A DNA stretch of 6,540 nucleotides, from NCBI GenBank assembly GCA_031283565.1, contig JAITBM010000097.1, positions 1 through 6,540 of the forward strand, in the 5' to 3' direction. The position numbers were made by a program, and so were the translations under genes. Positions within the stretch are counted from its first letter, which is position 1; each line of letters begins with the position of its first letter. Below are positions 4,927-6,540 of the stretch, in pieces. This stretch comes from Rickettsiales bacterium. GTDB taxonomy: Bacteria; Pseudomonadota; Alphaproteobacteria; Rs-D84. The notes under the pieces are model-generated. The model did not search any database, had not been told where the DNA came from, and saw only the letters and a list, made by a program, of their open reading frames with translations.

Positions 4927-6527
4927 GTATGCGATTCTGCCCCCGAACGCGCCGGCCAGCTTTATGACGGCGGATGGCGGCCAGATCCACATTGGCGGGC
5001 TTGGCATTGGTTATGGCGTCAAAGAATTCCTCAATCTCCGGGGCCAGCTCGCCATCCGAAACATAGCCTGCGGATTTCAGCTTTTCCCACATTTGAATCA
5101 TCCAGTACTTCAATGCGTCGAAATACCTGCGGAACCCGCGCTGGGACTCGTCGGTCTTGACATATGTCATAAACTTTACCGCCAGATCCTCTTGTATCCG
5201 ATTGCTGGCGATCAGCTCCATCGGATCGGACACATTGTAATACCGCGCAAGCGCGGCTATCTTGTCCGGCTGGTCGGTTTCTATCGCCAGCTTTATGTAG
5301 TTAACCGAGAAAAAATGCGCCAGCTCGTGAACGACGGTATCCCTGTCGCCGGATTTCATAATCGCAACCATCTGGCTTGACGCGTTGGTCCAGTCGAAGT
5401 ACCCGCGGACGTCCCCGCTTCTCTCGTCCTGATGGAATATGTTCGGGTCGTTCGGGTCATAGTTCCCGTTATTGTCTGTGGCGGATTTGATCTGATCAGA
5501 GGAAAAGACGATATAGGTTGCGCTGCCGTCCGCCCCTTCTACAATTATTCCGTCGCTGCCGCTGTCCACCGCATTCTTATAAATTTCCTGCGCATTGTCG
5601 TCAAAATAGGCCGTGGCGGAATCCAAGGCTATAAAATCAGACGGGCCGTACGGGATATCTTCCGGCTTGCGCCCCAGCCAATTGGTAATCGGATAGCCGG
5701 CCTCCTCGGCTTCTTCGCGCTCCGTCTCTATATCGTAATCCAGCTGTGAAAGCTCGTGCCTGACATTCACGACATACGGGTTTTGCATCGACAGGTATGC
5801 CGTATTAACCGTGCCGTAATTCTCGGACACCTCTTTTTTGTTCGAGAAAAAATATCCCTCTTTCAGATAGCTTCCCCTCGATGCGCCCGTAACCGAACCG
5901 GGCTGAAAAACGCCTATGCCGTCCGGAGAAAATTCGGCGCCCCCATGATACACCACCAGCGGCTTGCCGTTTTCGTCCACTACCTTGCTATCCCCGAACC
6001 AGCGCTTGAAGTTGACATTTGATTCTGAGACTGATATAGTATCTACATCAGAAACCGGTGTTGCGCTGTCTTGGCGAGCAGTTCTTTCGGACTGCTCCGA
6101 CGACAGAATGCTATCGGTTTTTGTTTGCAATACATAGTATTTGTTTCCGTTCCTATCTACCGCAATTTTGACAATTGCTTTGATTATTTCATCCTCAATA
6201 ACATACTCTTTTGTTATTGGTATGAAATGGTCTATATTTTTAGAATGTTTCGGTTTTTCGTCCGGTTGGATCTCCCCTGTTAAAATTATGTCTTTTATAT
6301 ACGGTATAAATCGCAATGTCTTGACAGATGCATGGCTATTGGTTTCATTAATGCTTGATTTATAAAAATGCACCTCGCCGATTTCGTCGCGGACCACGCT
6401 GGTTCCCTGGAAATTCGCCCGGTAATAATCCAGCGCATTTTTCCGGGCAACTTTGATGTCGTCCGTTTCCGGCAGCAACGCCGGCTGAATATGGACATCC
6501 TCGTCGGGCTGCGATATGCGGTTTAAT
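4838..6527 (-). CDS. Polyvalent protein of a phage or conjugative element: ADP-ribosyltransferase plus zinc metallopeptidase domains (5'-truncated)
   Basis: The frame stays open to the right edge, so the protein is incomplete at its start. The TTG at 6478 is only an internal Leu, and residues are counted from it here. Residues 5-122 form an N-terminal domain (ARKNALDYYR, then KYYVLQTK) resembling polyvalent-associated domains of the LPD3 or PBECR type. Residues 157-350 match the ART-PolyVal domain: FKRWFGDSKVVDENGKPLVVYHGG, GYFFSN at 208-213, YLSMQNP at 228-234, and the hallmark QIKSATDNNGNYDPNDPNI ending near 347. Residues 355-490 match MPTase-PolyVal: GYFDW, then the zincin motif HELAH (384-388) with Glu430 as likely third ligand, then RRYFDALKYWMIQMWEKL. 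In published work such proteins are delivered with phage or plasmid DNA and act against the recipient cell. The tail after about residue 506 is Arg-rich and looks out of frame. A terminator follows at 4677-4719. Confidence 0.85.
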
Positions 6528-6540
6528 AGATCGGAAGAGC
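6528..6540. other. Illumina sequencing adapter remnant at the window end (not genomic)
   Basis: The last 13 bases, AGATCGGAAGAGC, are identical to the common start of the Illumina TruSeq adapters and sit exactly at the edge. The chance of this 13-mer occurring anywhere in the window is very small. These bases should not be used as coding sequence, and the real sequence ends at about 6527. Confidence 0.93.

Noticed and set aside
4964..5380. Plus-strand frame of 138 codons opposite the metallopeptidase domain
   Set aside because: It is the antisense of the HELAH domain and has no ribosome site or family features.
1..6540. CRISPR array or direct DNA repeats
   Set aside because: No regularly spaced repeat was seen on either strand. 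The only repeats are at protein level in the cysteine-rich gene.

Overview
The window looks like a fragment of a Gram-negative, proteobacterial and probably alphaproteobacterial genome of moderate GC. This is inferred from an overlapping aroK-xerC pair, a CCA-encoding tRNA-Arg gene, a relative of the Kdo transferase KdtA/WaaA, and general codon use. Species cannot be told from the sequence. The right edge ends in 13 bases identical to the start of the Illumina TruSeq adapter, so it is almost certainly a contig end.

Layout, left to right. Bases 1-150 hold the 3' end of a plus-strand gene for a protein with a Ser/Thr/Tyr/Gly-rich, cysteine-containing tail. Bases 151-375 hold no convincing gene. 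A tRNA-Arg(CCU) gene lies on the minus strand at 376-451, with a near-consensus promoter between it and xerC. Next come minus-strand xerC (527-1426) and aroK (1419-1955), which overlap by 8 bp and share a promoter. That promoter stands back to back with one for a plus-strand gene (2070-2417) encoding a small cysteine-rich membrane protein.

From 2591 to 4576 there is a two-gene minus-strand unit. The first gene (3266-4576) encodes a membrane-anchored, strongly cysteine-rich protein of unknown function. The second (2625-3254) encodes a free-standing version of the N-terminal domain of KdtA/WaaA that lacks the C-terminal domain and has lost recognisable conserved motifs. A probable terminator follows directly. 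This pair is the best candidate here for something undescribed.

Bases 4677-6527 carry mobile-element-type material. A 5'-truncated minus-strand gene encodes a phage/conjugative-element polyvalent protein: an N-terminal polyvalent-associated domain, then an ADP-ribosyltransferase-like domain (ART-PolyVal), then a HELAH zinc metallopeptidase domain (MPTase-PolyVal). A clear intrinsic terminator lies beyond it. Its last ~40 residues look frameshifted or read-through, and a small plus-strand ORF with a strong Shine-Dalgarno sequence overlaps that tail. The N-terminal domain is much more AT-rich than the rest, which suggests mosaic assembly.

The aroK/xerC/tRNA part is housekeeping: aromatic amino acid synthesis, chromosome dimer resolution and translation. 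The polyvalent gene is probably from a prophage or integrated element, and the boundary would lie somewhere around 4580-4840.
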